DNA of 64,000 nucleotides from Acidobacteriota bacterium (GTDB taxonomy: Bacteria > Acidobacteriota > Terriglobia > Terriglobales > Acidobacteriaceae): contig JAFDVW010000016.1 of assembly GCA_018268755.1 (NCBI GenBank), forward strand, positions 124,001-188,000, written 5' to 3'. Under the pieces are notes generated by a model. It was not told the origin of the DNA and made no database searches. It was given only the letters and a program-made list of their open reading frames with translations. A program made the position numbers and the translations under genes. Positions 44,779 through 53,804 of this stretch are shown one piece after another; the stretch's first letter is position 1; each line of letters starts with the position of its first letter.

Positions 44779-45474
44779 TTACCGGTGACACGTGGAGCAA
44801 CTGGTGATATCGGTCACGGTGCGCAACTTGTACTTCTTCACCAGGTCCTGCCCCAGCGCGAGCTGGTCGGTATAGGTCTTTCCGTCCACCTCGACCGGGG
44901 TATCACTGGAAGGCTGCTCGTACCGCATATTGAACACCTGATCGCGCGGCCGCAGGTTCTTCTCGGGATGGCGATGGCAATCGAGACACCACTCCATCTG
45001 CAGAGAAGCGTGGTTATACATCAGCGGCATGCGATCCACCGGGCCGTGGCAGGTATTGCAGCCCACGCCCTTGTTGATATGAATGCTGTGATTGAAATAG
45101 ACGAAATCCGGAAGGTCATTCACCCGGTTCCACACCAGAGACTTGCCGCTGCGGAAGCTCTCCCGTACCGGCTCCAGCATGGGAGCATTGGTCCAGATCT
45201 GGGAGTGGCAGTTCATACAGGTCTTGGTGGGAGGAATACCGGCAAAGCTGGAATTCTCGACCGAGGTGTGACAGTAACGGCAATCAATACCAAGCCCGGC
45301 CACGTGGTGCTGGTGGCTGAAGGGCGCCGGCTGTGGCCGCGCCACCCCCGCATAGGTAATGTAGGGGGAACGCTGCAGCTCGAGGATGCCCCACAGCAGC
45401 ACGGCAACCAGGAAGGCAGCGCCGAAGATCGTGGCCCTGGAGAGAGTGTTAGTGCTGCGATGAAAAATCTGCAT
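44779..45474 (-). CDS. actA: Alternative Complex III, pentahaem cytochrome c ActA
   Basis: 231 aa. One N-terminal TM anchor (ATIFGAAFLVAVLLWGILEL) and five CxxCH haem sites: CRYCH, CMNCH, CNTCH, CLDCH and CSTCH, the last one at the extreme C-terminus. Extra His residues (HQHHVAGL, FNHSIHINKG, MYNHASL) supply distal ligands. Five haems plus one anchor is the ActA pattern. First gene of the operon, with an extended -10 promoter about 100 nt upstream. Confidence 0.96.
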   Translation of the reverse strand: MQIFHRSTNTLSRATIFGAAFLVAVLLWGILELQRSPYITYAGVARPQPAPFSHQHHVAGLGIDCRYCHTSVENSSFAGIPPTKTCMNCHSQIWTNAPMLEPVRESFRSGKSLVWNRVNDLPDFVYFNHSIHINKGVGCNTCHGPVDRMPLMYNHASLQMEWCLDCHRHPEKNLRPRDQVFNMRYEQPSSDTPVEVDGKTYTDQLALGQDLVKKYKLRTVTDITSCSTCHR

Positions 45475-45575
45475 CGATCTTGAGAATCTTTCGGTACTCG
45501 TGGGAAACCGCGACGGGACGCGGCATTGCCCCGCTCATTGCCATCCTTCATGACACGGGGCCGGGAAAACTGGAA

Positions 45576-45584
45576 ATTATAACA
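45576..45584 (-). promoter_or_regulatory. Extended -10 promoter of the act-cta operon
   Basis: TGTTATAAT on the minus strand is a perfect TGn-TATAAT extended -10, which can work without a good -35; the hexamer 17 nt upstream (GGTCGC) is poor. The leader to actA would be about 95 nt. In the rest of the 292-nt spacer to the aldehyde dehydrogenase gene (45475-45766) I see no other feature. Confidence 0.55.
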
Positions 45585-45766
45585 GTTCCTGCCGGAATGC
45601 GACCACAATTCCACACGCAACCCAATTTTTTTCTAACTGAAGGGGACGCGCGTGGCCAAAGGCAGATATTTTACGAACGTTACCGCCCAATTTCTCCCCA
45701 CATCCTAATCTGGCAAAGCAATATTTGTGAAAGACAATTTCTCTGCTGAAATTTTAAGCACTTGCG

Positions 45767-47203
45767 CTAGCGCAGATTCATGACCAGGAGTTTTGCTTCG
45801 GTCATCTCTTCTATGGCGTAGCGCAGACCCTCCCGGCCCAACCCAGACTCCTTAATTCCACCGTAGGGCATGTGATCGATGCGGAATGTGGGGACATCAC
45901 CCGCCACCACTCCGCCGACTTCGAGCTCTTCATACGCCTGAAAGAGCAGCTTGGCATCGCGGACAAAGACCCCGGCCTGCAATCCGTAATCGGAATGGTT
46001 CATCTGGCGGATGGCCTGGGAGAATTCATCGTAAGGCTCGACCGTGACCACGGGCGCAAAAATCTCCTGGCAGTTCACTTTCATGTCGGGGTTGGTGCCG
46101 GTCAGGACCGTAGGTTCGAGCACGGCGCCGAAGCGCTGTCCGCCACACAGTACGCGCGCGCCGCCCCGCACCGCCTCCTGCACCCAGTCGCTGGCGCGGA
46201 TGGCATCGCGCTCGCGGATCAGCGGCCCCACATCGGTCGAGTCCTGCAGCGGATCCCCGAGCTTGAGATTCTTCACGCCCGCAAGCAAAAGCTCGACAAA
46301 CTTGCCATAGACGGACCGCTCCACCAAAATGCGCTGCACCGAAATGCAGGTCTGCCCGGCGTAGCCGAAGCCTCCGGCCACGCAGCGGTCGGCGGCATAG
46401 GCCAGATCGGCGTCGTTGTGCACGAGGACGCCGGCGTTGCCGCCCAGCTCCAGAACCACTTTCTTTTTGCCGGCGTTGTTTTTGATCTGCCAGCCCACCG
46501 GCGCGCTCCCGGTAAAGCTGATGAGCTTGATGCGCTCATCCGAGACCAAGAGCCCGGCATCCTCGTTGGAGAGGGGCAATACGCTCAGACCGCCGTCGGG
46601 CCAGCCCGCCTGCTGCACGACTTCCGCCAGCAGCAGCGCGGTAAGCGGGGTCTGCGGCGCCGGCTTCAACACCAGCGAGCAGCCCGCGGCGATGGCCGGG
46701 GCGACCTTGTGGGCCACCAGATTGATGGGAAAATTAAAGGGCGTGATGCCGGCAATCGGGCCCAGCGGGAAACGCCGCACCATGCCCCAGCGTCCGGCGG
46801 TGGATTCCTGCCAGTCCAGGGGCAGATACTCGCCATAAATGCGGGTGCTTTCTTCGGCTGCGACCTGAAAGGTAAAAACCGAGCGCTCGACTTCGGTGCG
46901 CGCCGCCTTGATGGGCTTGCCGGCTTCCTGGGCAATGGTGCGGGCGAATTCGGTTTTACGCTCGGCGATCCCGGCCGCGATGGCGCGCAACACCCGCTGC
47001 CGCTCAAAGGCGGGCAGACGGCGCGTGGTGCCAAAGGCCTTCACCGCCGCGGCAATGGCCGCCTCGGCGTGCTTCCGCTTCCCCTGAAAGACCTGGGCAA
47101 TCACCGTGCTGTCGTAGGGCGAGCGGATATCGACGGTATCCCCTTCCTCGATCCACTTGCCATCGAGAAAGAACCCCTGGGTGGTGGCGGTCATGGGAGA
47201 CAT
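45767..47203 (-). CDS. Aldehyde dehydrogenase family protein (NAD(P)-dependent)
   Basis: 478 aa soluble enzyme that oxidises an aldehyde to the acid. Catalytic residues are in place: Glu in VVLELGGNAGVLV, nucleophilic Cys in FGYAGQTCISVQRILVER, Asn in TPFNFPINLVAHK and the late Glu-Phe pair in CQEIFAPVVTVEPYD. Cofactor-binding FTGSAPVGWQI. It most resembles the lactaldehyde / succinate-semialdehyde / GapN-like branch, but the substrate is not certain. ATG has GGAGG about 10 nt upstream. Divergent from the amidase gene; the space between holds a repeat. Confidence 0.93.
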   Translation of the reverse strand: MSPMTATTQGFFLDGKWIEEGDTVDIRSPYDSTVIAQVFQGKRKHAEAAIAAAVKAFGTTRRLPAFERQRVLRAIAAGIAERKTEFARTIAQEAGKPIKAARTEVERSVFTFQVAAEESTRIYGEYLPLDWQESTAGRWGMVRRFPLGPIAGITPFNFPINLVAHKVAPAIAAGCSLVLKPAPQTPLTALLLAEVVQQAGWPDGGLSVLPLSNEDAGLLVSDERIKLISFTGSAPVGWQIKNNAGKKKVVLELGGNAGVLVHNDADLAYAADRCVAGGFGYAGQTCISVQRILVERSVYGKFVELLLAGVKNLKLGDPLQDSTDVGPLIRERDAIRASDWVQEAVRGGARVLCGGQRFGAVLEPTVLTGTNPDMKVNCQEIFAPVVTVEPYDEFSQAIRQMNHSDYGLQAGVFVRDAKLLFQAYEELEVGGVVAGDVPTFRIDHMPYGGIKESGLGREGLRYAIEEMTEAKLLVMNLR

Positions 47204-47261
47204 AGCTGGGCGACCTCCGGCGTTTCCACATTATAGGCTTTTCGGACGGGGCGTTCTCTCC

Positions 47262-47330
47262 CTGTCATTCCGAGCGAATGGGATGGCTCTTCCGCAGGGA
47301 GGCTATCCCCGAGTCGAAGAATCCCTGCCA
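47262..47330. repeat. TGTCATTCCGAGCG-type intergenic repeat
   Basis: Begins TGTCATTCCGAGCGAATGGG and ends GAGTCGAAGAATCCCTGCC. It is a relative of the widespread bacterial repeat whose translations read 'HPERSEGS' / 'ILSAAKDP'. It lies in the 170-nt space before the amidase gene. Confidence 0.6.
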
Positions 47331-47373
47331 CCGGCAAGAATCCCCCAGGCGGTTTCCGCTAAGATCAAAGGCG

Positions 47374-48759
47374 ATGTCCCTCTCGCAAATGTCGCTGGCG
47401 GAACTTGCCGCAAAAATCCGCGCGCAGGAAATTTCGCCGGTCGAGCTGACCCAGGACGTGCTGGCCCGCATCGAGCGCTTCAATCCGGAACTCAACGCCT
47501 TCATCACGATCACGGCAGACGCGGCGCTGGCCGAAGCCCGCAGCGCCGAAGCCGCGATTGCATATGGCAACTGGCGGGGACCGCTGCACGGCATTCCGCT
47601 GGCCCTGAAAGACCTGATCGACACGGCGGGAGTGCGCACGACGGCGGCCAGCGCGGTCTTGCGCGATCATGTTCCTACCCAGGATGCGGAGATAGTACAG
47701 CGACTGAAAGCAGCCGGGGCGGTGCTTCTGGGCAAACAGAACCTGCACGAATTCGCCTACGGCGGCAGCTCTATGGTGAGTTTTTACGGCCCGGTGCGCA
47801 ATGCGTGGAACCCGGCGCACATTGCGGGAGGGTCCTCGGGTGGCTCGGCGACGGCCGTGGCCGCAGGACTCGGCTATGGAGCAATCGGCACCGATACCGC
47901 CGGCTCCATTCGCGAGCCGGCGAGTCTGTGCGGGATTGTTGGCCTGAAGCCGACCTATGGAAGAGTCAGCGCGCGGGGAGTGGTTCCGCTCTCCATATCC
48001 CTCGACCATGTGGGGCCGCTGGCGCGCCGCGTGGAGGATGTGGCAATCATTCTGCAAGCCATCGCAGGATATGACGGTGGCGATTCGGCAAGTGTAGAGC
48101 ACGCGGTTCCGGACTATGGGGCAGTCTTGCGGGAAGAAAAGAGCTTCCGCATCGGCGTGCCTAGGAAATATTTCTACGAAGATCTGGACCCGGAAGTTGC
48201 CGCCGCAATGAAGCAGGCGCTGCGCGTGCTGGAAAGCCTGCACTTCACTTTGCAGGAAGTGGAGCTGAATGTTCCCACCGACCGGACCCTGCAAAGCGGC
48301 GAGTCGTATCGCTATCACGCCGAAAGGGTGCGGAGCAGCCCGGAACTCTACCAGCCGGAGACGCTGCGCCGCATTCGCAGCGGAGAAAATGTGAGCGACG
48401 CCGACCTGACGGCGCGACGTCGCGAGCAGGAAACGTCGCGGCGGGAGATTGCCGGCATCTTTCAAAAAGTCGACTTACTGGTCACACCCACCACGCCGAT
48501 TCCCGCCCCGCTTGTCGCCGATTTAGAAACGAACCCCGATCAGCTGCGCCCGCGCGAATTGGTCCTGCTGCGCAATACACGGCCATTCAACGTCTGGGGG
48601 CTGCCGGCGATTTCTCTTCCCTGCGGCTTCACGCAAGCTGGACTTCCGCTGGGACTGCAGATCGCCGGACCCCATTGGGAAGAAGGGCGTGTGCTGCGTG
48701 CGGGGTTCGCCTACGAGCAGGCAACGGCCTGGCATAAGCGGGTGGCGTTGCCATCTTGA
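47374..48759 (+). CDS. Amidase-signature hydrolase (GatA-like)
   Basis: 461 aa. The Ser-cisSer-Lys triad is visible: Lys in GIPLALKDLIDTAG, cis-Ser in AGGSSGGSATAVAAG and nucleophile Ser in GTDTAGSIREPASLCGIVGLKP. Similar to GatA of Glu-tRNA(Gln) amidotransferase, but no gatB or gatC is near, so it may be a free-standing amidase. ATG 47374 chosen; the longer frame starts inside a repeat. No ribosome site; TAAGAT ends 8 nt before the ATG. Its last codons and TGA stop (…ALPS, CCATCTTGAGCGCAG) lie within a copy of repeat family B. Confidence 0.88.
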   Translation: MSLSQMSLAELAAKIRAQEISPVELTQDVLARIERFNPELNAFITITADAALAEARSAEAAIAYGNWRGPLHGIPLALKDLIDTAGVRTTAASAVLRDHVPTQDAEIVQRLKAAGAVLLGKQNLHEFAYGGSSMVSFYGPVRNAWNPAHIAGGSSGGSATAVAAGLGYGAIGTDTAGSIREPASLCGIVGLKPTYGRVSARGVVPLSISLDHVGPLARRVEDVAIILQAIAGYDGGDSASVEHAVPDYGAVLREEKSFRIGVPRKYFYEDLDPEVAAAMKQALRVLESLHFTLQEVELNVPTDRTLQSGESYRYHAERVRSSPELYQPETLRRIRSGENVSDADLTARRREQETSRREIAGIFQKVDLLVTPTTPIPAPLVADLETNPDQLRPRELVLLRNTRPFNVWGLPAISLPCGFTQAGLPLGLQIAGPHWEEGRVLRAGFAYEQATAWHKRVALPS

Positions 48760-48859
48760 GCGCAGCAAAAGATCTGTGCATTTCACTTGACGCGAAAATG
48801 CAGAGGTCCTTCGTCGGGAGCTTGCGCAACGCGCAAACTCCACATCCTCAGGATGACAG
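48749..48859. repeat. Family B long imperfect palindrome (copy 1)
   Basis: Runs from TGCCATCTTGAGCGCAGC to CATCCTCAGGATGACAG, with the core GCAGAGGTCCTTCGTCGGGA and the short palindrome TTGCGcaacGCGCAA. It overlaps the amidase stop codon and ends 12 nt from the convergent peptidase stop. Copies also at 58474, 59597 and 63260. Confidence 0.8.
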
Positions 48860-48870
48860 GGGAAACTTCC

Positions 48871-50502
48871 CTACTGCCCCAGGGCTTTCTCCATGAACCC
48901 GGCCTGGTCTTTCTTCATCTTCTTTAAGCCATCGGCGGGCAGATAGACCATGTGGCCCGCGTCATAGGTGGCAAAAGAAATGTTCTGGCGGAATTTCGGG
49001 GCCAGATCGAGATGGTCCATGGTGTAGTCGGCGGCGTAGTAGGGCGTGGCCAGATCGTAATGGCCTTCCATCACCAATACCTTCAGGTAGGGGTTCTTCA
49101 CAATGGCCTGGCGCAGCGCGGTCGCGGTGTCGGGAAAGCCCTGAATGCCCGACCCCCAATCCCACTGGTCGAAGCCGGATTGCTGGGCGAAGACGTAGTA
49201 GGGCATATCGGTCTTGTAGCCCAGCTCGGTGCGCACGTAGTTGTTGAAGACCGAGTTGTAGGGCGGCAGGATGGCGGCATCGGTGGGATCGAAGAACGGA
49301 GTATCCAGCAGCCCATCGGGATCAGGGCCGGTGAACCGGCCATCCAGGCGGCCGGTGCGCAACTTCTGGTCAATCAGCAGATAGTGGGTGAACTTGGCCA
49401 CGTTGATGCGCAGATTGGCCTGGTCGATGACGTCCTTGCTCAGGCCGGTGTAACGGGCCATGTTGGCAATCACGCGATTGCGCTCTTCCGGCGTCATAGC
49501 ATCGCCTTTGGCCAGGGCCTGCGAGTATTCGCCGCTGGCCCACTGCTCCGATTCTTTGCGGGCCTTCTCCATGTCCTGCGCCAGGTCGGCGGGCAGCTTG
49601 TGGTGGTAGCCGGCGATCATGGTGTAGGTGGGAACCAGCAACGGGAAGGGCAGGTCATTGCTTTTGTTGTCTTCAAGCGTCTGAAAGCTCAGCGCAATGG
49701 AGAGCAGCGTGATGCCGTTGAAGGAAATTCCCTGCTCAGCGAGATGCCCGGCAATGCCGGCGGCGCGCGTCGTACCGTAGCTTTCCCCGAAGAGGAACAG
49801 CGGCGAACTCCAGCGTTCGTAGCGGCTGAGGTAGAGGCGGATGAATTCGCTGAAGGAATCGATGTCGCCCTTTACGCCCCAGAACTTCTTCGAAGTCTCA
49901 GCGTTGGCGGCGCGGCTGAAGCCGGTGCCGATGGCATCGATGAAGACGACGTCGCTTTTATCGAGCAGGGTACTGGCGTTGTCTTCGATGCGATAGGGGG
50001 CCGGAGTGAGAAAGCCCTCGGGAGTCAGCGCCACATGCTTGGGGCCCAGCGCGCCCATGTGCAGCCAGATGGTGGCCGATCCCGGGCCGCCGTTAAAGGC
50101 GAAGGTCAAGGGGCGCTTGGCCGCGTCCTGCCCGTCGAGCGTGTAGGCCACAAAGAACATTTCAGCTTCGATTTTGCCGTCGCCGCGCTTGATGGGCAGA
50201 CGGCCGGTGGTCGCGGTGTACTTGAGCGCCTTGCCATCAAGGGTGATCTGGTGCTGGGTCACGACCGGCGCGATCTCGGCCATGTCGTACTCTTCCTTGT
50301 CACCGGTCCCGGGCTTCAGGGTATCGGCCTTGGCTTCCGATTTTTCTTCCTCTTCCGGCTTGGCCTTCTTTTCTTTGTCTTTCTCCTTTTCCTGGGACTT
50401 GGCCGGAGCGGGCTTGGCCTTCTTCGAGTCGGAAGATTCCTGCTGGGCCCACGCGCCCGCGATCAAACTACCAAGCAAAGCCAAGGTCACAAGAAAACGC
50501 AT
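48871..50502 (-). CDS. S10-family serine carboxypeptidase-like secreted peptidase
   Basis: 543 aa with a signal peptide ([19 protein letters not shown]) and a 50-residue Lys/Glu/Pro-rich linker ([20 protein letters not shown]). The alpha/beta-hydrolase core shows oxyanion [14 protein letters not shown], nucleophile elbow [14 protein letters not shown], Asp in [13 protein letters not shown] and His in [10 protein letters not shown], the full S10 triad. S10 enzymes cleave C-terminal residues at acid pH, which would fit an acid-soil bacterium. ATG has GGTGAGGAG upstream; promoter at 50555. A Lys/Glu linker before the catalytic domain is unusual but common in acidobacterial members. Confidence 0.92.
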   Translation of the reverse strand: MRFLVTLALLGSLIAGAWAQQESSDSKKAKPAPAKSQEKEKDKEKKAKPEEEEKSEAKADTLKPGTGDKEEYDMAEIAPVVTQHQITLDGKALKYTATTGRLPIKRGDGKIEAEMFFVAYTLDGQDAAKRPLTFAFNGGPGSATIWLHMGALGPKHVALTPEGFLTPAPYRIEDNASTLLDKSDVVFIDAIGTGFSRAANAETSKKFWGVKGDIDSFSEFIRLYLSRYERWSSPLFLFGESYGTTRAAGIAGHLAEQGISFNGITLLSIALSFQTLEDNKSNDLPFPLLVPTYTMIAGYHHKLPADLAQDMEKARKESEQWASGEYSQALAKGDAMTPEERNRVIANMARYTGLSKDVIDQANLRINVAKFTHYLLIDQKLRTGRLDGRFTGPDPDGLLDTPFFDPTDAAILPPYNSVFNNYVRTELGYKTDMPYYVFAQQSGFDQWDWGSGIQGFPDTATALRQAIVKNPYLKVLVMEGHYDLATPYYAADYTMDHLDLAPKFRQNISFATYDAGHMVYLPADGLKKMKKDQAGFMEKALGQ

Positions 50503-50554
50503 GCGATACTCTCCTCACCGGAATTTTGCATTTACCGCGAAAGCGCAGGGCGGC

Positions 50555-50560
50555 ATTATA
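50555..50560 (-). promoter_or_regulatory. -10 box of the S10 peptidase gene
   Basis: Perfect TATAAT on the minus strand, 52 nt upstream of the start codon; no clear -35. The other part of the 250-nt divergent spacer to pgeF shows no further feature apart from a TATGAT box at 50742-50747. Confidence 0.5.
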
Positions 50561-50752
50561 CCGATTTCGCCTTCCGCGCATTAGGATGTTGGGTAAATGT
50601 TCGAGATGTGTAAGTAGACGCGCCAGGCGGGAATTTGTGAGTAAGCGTCTGGGACAAAGGCAGTCCGGGACATCAATCCCCGTAGAATGGCAAGAAATTG
50701 GCGCCTTCCCCCCGCAAAAGCCGGGCGCCGTCGCAGATTGTTATGATGGGGT

Positions 50753-51631
50753 GTGTCCGCTCAGCGTCCTAAAAAATCTTCTCTGCAAATTATTTCCTCC
50801 GCGCCTTTGGAAAAGCTGCCCTGGCTGGTGCATGGTTTCAGCGCCCGTAGCGGCGGGACCTCCCGTGTGTATGGCGGCAACGCGCTCAATCTAGGATTCA
50901 CCCAGCACGACTCCCGCGCCGCCGTGGAGCGCAACCGCGAACTATTTCTGCGCAAGCTTTCCGCAAAGACGGGGAAAAAGCTGTGGCCCATCGTCACCCT
51001 GCGACAGGTACACTCGGACCTCATCCACTGCGTTTCCGGCGTGCCGGAGACGACACTGACCGGCGACGGCCTGGTCACCGACACGCCGCAACTTCTGCTG
51101 GCGGTCCAGACGGCGGACTGTCTGCCCGTCCTGCTGGTGGACAAGAAACGCAAAGCGGTGGGGGTTTTTCATGCCGGCTGGCGGGGCACGGTGAAGCGCA
51201 TCGTCGAAAAGGGCGTGGGCGAGATGCGCCGCTGGTTCGGCAGCGAACCGCGCAATATCCTGGCGGCAATCGGGCCGGGCGTGCACAACTGCTGCTATGA
51301 GGTGGGCGAAGAGGTCCGCGATCACTTCGAAACCCAGTTCGCGTATGCCGAGCATCTCTTTCATGAGACGAAAGAGACCAACCAGATCCATGAGAAGTAT
51401 CCGCTGCTGTTTTTGACGGCACGCGCCCCGGGGCACAGCGAGCTCCCGAAGAAAATCTGGCTGGACCTGGTGGAAGCCAATCGGCGGCAGCTGCTGGCGG
51501 CCGGAGTCGCGGCCCGCAACATCAGCGCGTCGCCGTTGTGCACATCGTGCCGAAACGATTTGCTGTTTTCTTATCGCAAGGAGCAAGGCGTGACCGGACG
51601 ATTGCTGGGCGTGGCAGGAATAAGAACGTAA
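50753..51631 (+). CDS. pgeF: Peptidoglycan editing factor PgeF (YfiH, multicopper-laccase fold)
   Basis: 292 aa; cytoplasmic zinc enzyme that removes misincorporated L-Ser from peptidoglycan precursors, also reported as a purine-nucleoside phosphorolase. Motifs present: NLGFTQHDSRAAVERNR, LRQVHSDLIH (His), AVQTADCLPVLL (Cys), GVFHAGWRGTVKRI (His) and the C-terminal SPLCTSCRNDLLFSYRKE. GTG start; TATGAT ends 5 nt upstream and no ribosome site is convincing. Stand-alone gene. Confidence 0.93.
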   Translation: MSAQRPKKSSLQIISSAPLEKLPWLVHGFSARSGGTSRVYGGNALNLGFTQHDSRAAVERNRELFLRKLSAKTGKKLWPIVTLRQVHSDLIHCVSGVPETTLTGDGLVTDTPQLLLAVQTADCLPVLLVDKKRKAVGVFHAGWRGTVKRIVEKGVGEMRRWFGSEPRNILAAIGPGVHNCCYEVGEEVRDHFETQFAYAEHLFHETKETNQIHEKYPLLFLTARAPGHSELPKKIWLDLVEANRRQLLAAGVAARNISASPLCTSCRNDLLFSYRKEQGVTGRLLGVAGIRT

Positions 51632-51711
51632 ACTTCGCGCCATGAGAGATCTTCCCAAATGAAAGATCTTCCCGGATTACGCGGGTGTGATAGCCTCGCT
51701 CTCGGTCCTGC

Positions 51712-52062
51712 ATGGCGAAGCGTCCATTCTCGGTGATCATTCCTGCTTGCCTTCTCACAGCCGCTGGGTTGCTGGGGCTGGTGTATCACCTCAGGGAATT
51801 CAAAGTGCAGCCTTTCCCGCAGGAGATGATTTGGATCACTCTTGTACGCCTGCTCGCAATCATTGCGGGGACCTTCACATTTCTCGGCAGAAACTGGGCC
51901 CGGTGGCTTGCCCTGTTGTGGATCGCATTTCACGTTGTATTAAGCGCATTTCATTCTTTGCCGGAGTTTTTGGCTCACTGCTTATTTCTGGCTGTATTTA
52001 GCTACCTTCTTCTGAGCGCATCTGCCTCAAGCTATTTTCGGTCAACCAAATCCGCACAGTGA
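51712..52062 (+). CDS. Small polytopic membrane protein, 116 aa
   Basis: Four hydrophobic helices: VIIPACLLTAAGLLGLVYHL, WITLVRLLAIIAGTFTFLG, WLALLWIAFHVVLSAFHSL and LAHCLFLAVFSYLLLSAS. The motif FLGRNWARWLALLWIAFHVVLS recurs in small bacterial membrane proteins of unknown role. No strong ribosome site. It overlaps the longest frame of the next gene by 4 nt, but that gene probably starts further in. Confidence 0.7.
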   Translation: MAKRPFSVIIPACLLTAAGLLGLVYHLREFKVQPFPQEMIWITLVRLLAIIAGTFTFLGRNWARWLALLWIAFHVVLSAFHSLPEFLAHCLFLAVFSYLLLSASASSYFRSTKSAQ

Positions 52063-52202
52063 ACGGGGTGGATGCTGGATTCGGCAGTCGGCTGCGTGTA
52101 GAGTGGGCGCGTGCATTCAGGATTCGCATTTCTTTTGTGCCTCGTGGACTTAGCAGTTTAAATTTCTCTGTGAACCAGTGGCTCAGCAAATGTGACCGTG
52201 TC

Positions 52203-53288
52203 ATGGCGATCTTTCTCATGATTGCCACATCTCCTATGCTGACGGCTTCGGCGCTGGCGGCCCCGGTTTCCATGTCGCAGATTGATGCCATTTTCGCTGG
52301 ATTAACTTCAAACGGTGCGCCGGGCGCGGCCGTGCTGGTAATTCAGGAGGGGAAGACCGTCTTTGCACGCGGCTATGGCATTGCCAATCTCCGCACCAAC
52401 GAAAAGATCAGCCCGCGCACCAACTTCCGCCTGGCCTCGCTCACCAAGCAGTTCACCGCCATGTCCGTCCTATTGCTAGCGCATGACGGCAAACTGCGGC
52501 TGGACGAGCCGCTGACGGAAATCTTTCCTGACTTTCCCGCGTACGGTAAGACGATCACGGTCCGCCACCTGCTAAACCACACCTCCGGCCTGCTCGACTA
52601 CGAAGACCTCATGCCCGCGCCGCACGCAAAGGAGATGTTTCAGATCAAAGACGCGGGCGTGCTCGCGATCCTTGAAAAACAGAAGACCGCGAAATTTCCC
52701 CCGGGAACGAAATGGGAGTACAGCAATTCGGGATACGCCGTGCTGGCCATGATCGTGGAAAAAGTCTCGGGCGAGCCCTTTGGGCGGTTTCTGCAGGAGC
52801 GCATCTTCGCGCCGCTTCATATGAATGGCACGCTCGCCTACGAGAAGGGAAAAAATAAAGTGCCGCAGCGTGCTTTCGGGTACTCGCCCGAAAACGGCAG
52901 GTGGCGGGAGACCGACCAGAGCCCGACCTCGGCAGTGCTGGGCGACGGCGGGGTTTACTCTTCGCTCGAAGATTTGGCGAAGTGGGACGCTGCTTTGCGG
53001 GAGCATGCGTTACTGAGCGGCTCCGAGTTTCGCGCCGCGACTACGCCCGTGCAAGCCCCGGGAGTGGATGGCCCCGACCATCGGCCCGCGGAATACGGCT
53101 TCGGCTGGTTTCTCAATCCCTACCAGGGCCACACACGCATGTGGCATTACGGCGAGACGGTGGGGTTCCGCACCGCTATTCAACGCTTTCCGAAAGATGG
53201 GATTACGGTGGTGGTCCTGAGCAATCGCGCCGATGCGGACGCGATTAGGCTCTCCCTTAAAGTGGCCGATTTATTTCTTGTCCCCTGA
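52203..53288 (+). CDS. Serine hydrolase of the beta-lactamase / penicillin-binding class C family
   Basis: 361 aa, exported (MIATSPMLTASALA signal-like). Active-site motifs: SLTK in FRLASLTKQFTAMSV (nucleophile Ser and general-base Lys), Y-S-N in WEYSNSGYAVLAMIVE, and HYGETVG in place of KTG. This pattern fits D-Ala-D-Ala carboxypeptidases and esterases (EstB) as much as true beta-lactamases, so no resistance role is claimed. ATG 52203 is chosen to start at the signal; the longer frame (52059) adds 48 residues of unsupported sequence. Ends 5 nt before the convergent HU-like gene stop. Confidence 0.85.
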   Translation: MAIFLMIATSPMLTASALAAPVSMSQIDAIFAGLTSNGAPGAAVLVIQEGKTVFARGYGIANLRTNEKISPRTNFRLASLTKQFTAMSVLLLAHDGKLRLDEPLTEIFPDFPAYGKTITVRHLLNHTSGLLDYEDLMPAPHAKEMFQIKDAGVLAILEKQKTAKFPPGTKWEYSNSGYAVLAMIVEKVSGEPFGRFLQERIFAPLHMNGTLAYEKGKNKVPQRAFGYSPENGRWRETDQSPTSAVLGDGGVYSSLEDLAKWDAALREHALLSGSEFRAATTPVQAPGVDGPDHRPAEYGFGWFLNPYQGHTRMWHYGETVGFRTAIQRFPKDGITVVVLSNRADADAIRLSLKVADLFLVP

Positions 53289-53293
53289 AGCCC

Positions 53294-53629
53294 CTAAACG
53301 CTTGGAGTAGAGGGGGCCGGGGTTGCCGCCGGCGGGGGCGGCGTGCTGCCTTCCCCACTGTTGACGATGTCCTTCAACTCTTTGCTGGGCTTGAAGAATG
53401 GGATCTTCTTGGCCGGGACCTCGACGCGGTCGCCGGTCTTGGGGTTGCGGCCGACGCGCGGCTTGCGCTGGCGGGTGCGGAAGCTGCCGAAGCCGCGGAT
53501 TTCAATTTTGTCGCCGGCCCGCAGCGAGCGCACCACGCTGTCAAAAATGGTCTCGACGATCACTTCGCTGTCTTTACGGGTCAGTTCGGCTAACCGGGAA
53601 ACTTCGTCAATGAGATCCGCTTTTGTCAT
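53294..53629 (-). CDS. HU/IHF-family DNA-binding protein with Pro/Ala-rich tail
   Basis: 111 aa. Starts MTKADLIDEVSRLAELTRKD; beta-arm residues GRNPKTGDRVEVPAKKIPFFKPSKELK and IRGFGSFRTRQRKPRVG match IHF-beta/HU closely. A 20-residue tail (GEGSTPPPPAATPAPSTPSV) beyond the normal end is unusual and should be disordered. The second HU gene at 61561 lacks this tail. Likely last gene of a unit with sppA and the zinc-ribbon gene, after a 175-nt gap. Confidence 0.92.
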   Translation of the reverse strand: MTKADLIDEVSRLAELTRKDSEVIVETIFDSVVRSLRAGDKIEIRGFGSFRTRQRKPRVGRNPKTGDRVEVPAKKIPFFKPSKELKDIVNSGEGSTPPPPAATPAPSTPSV

Positions 53630-53804
53630 GCGCGTGGCTCCGTCTCTCTGAATTCCTGGGCCAGGCCGTGGCCCGGCCCCGGGCATAACCCGTAGGATTA
53701 CTCATAAACATCTCAAATTTCAGGGCTTCTGTGCAAGCCGTTTGGGGTCAGACTACTGGTTCCGCTCTCCGGAGTGAACCCCGAGCCTGGATTCGGGGGC
53801 TGGC

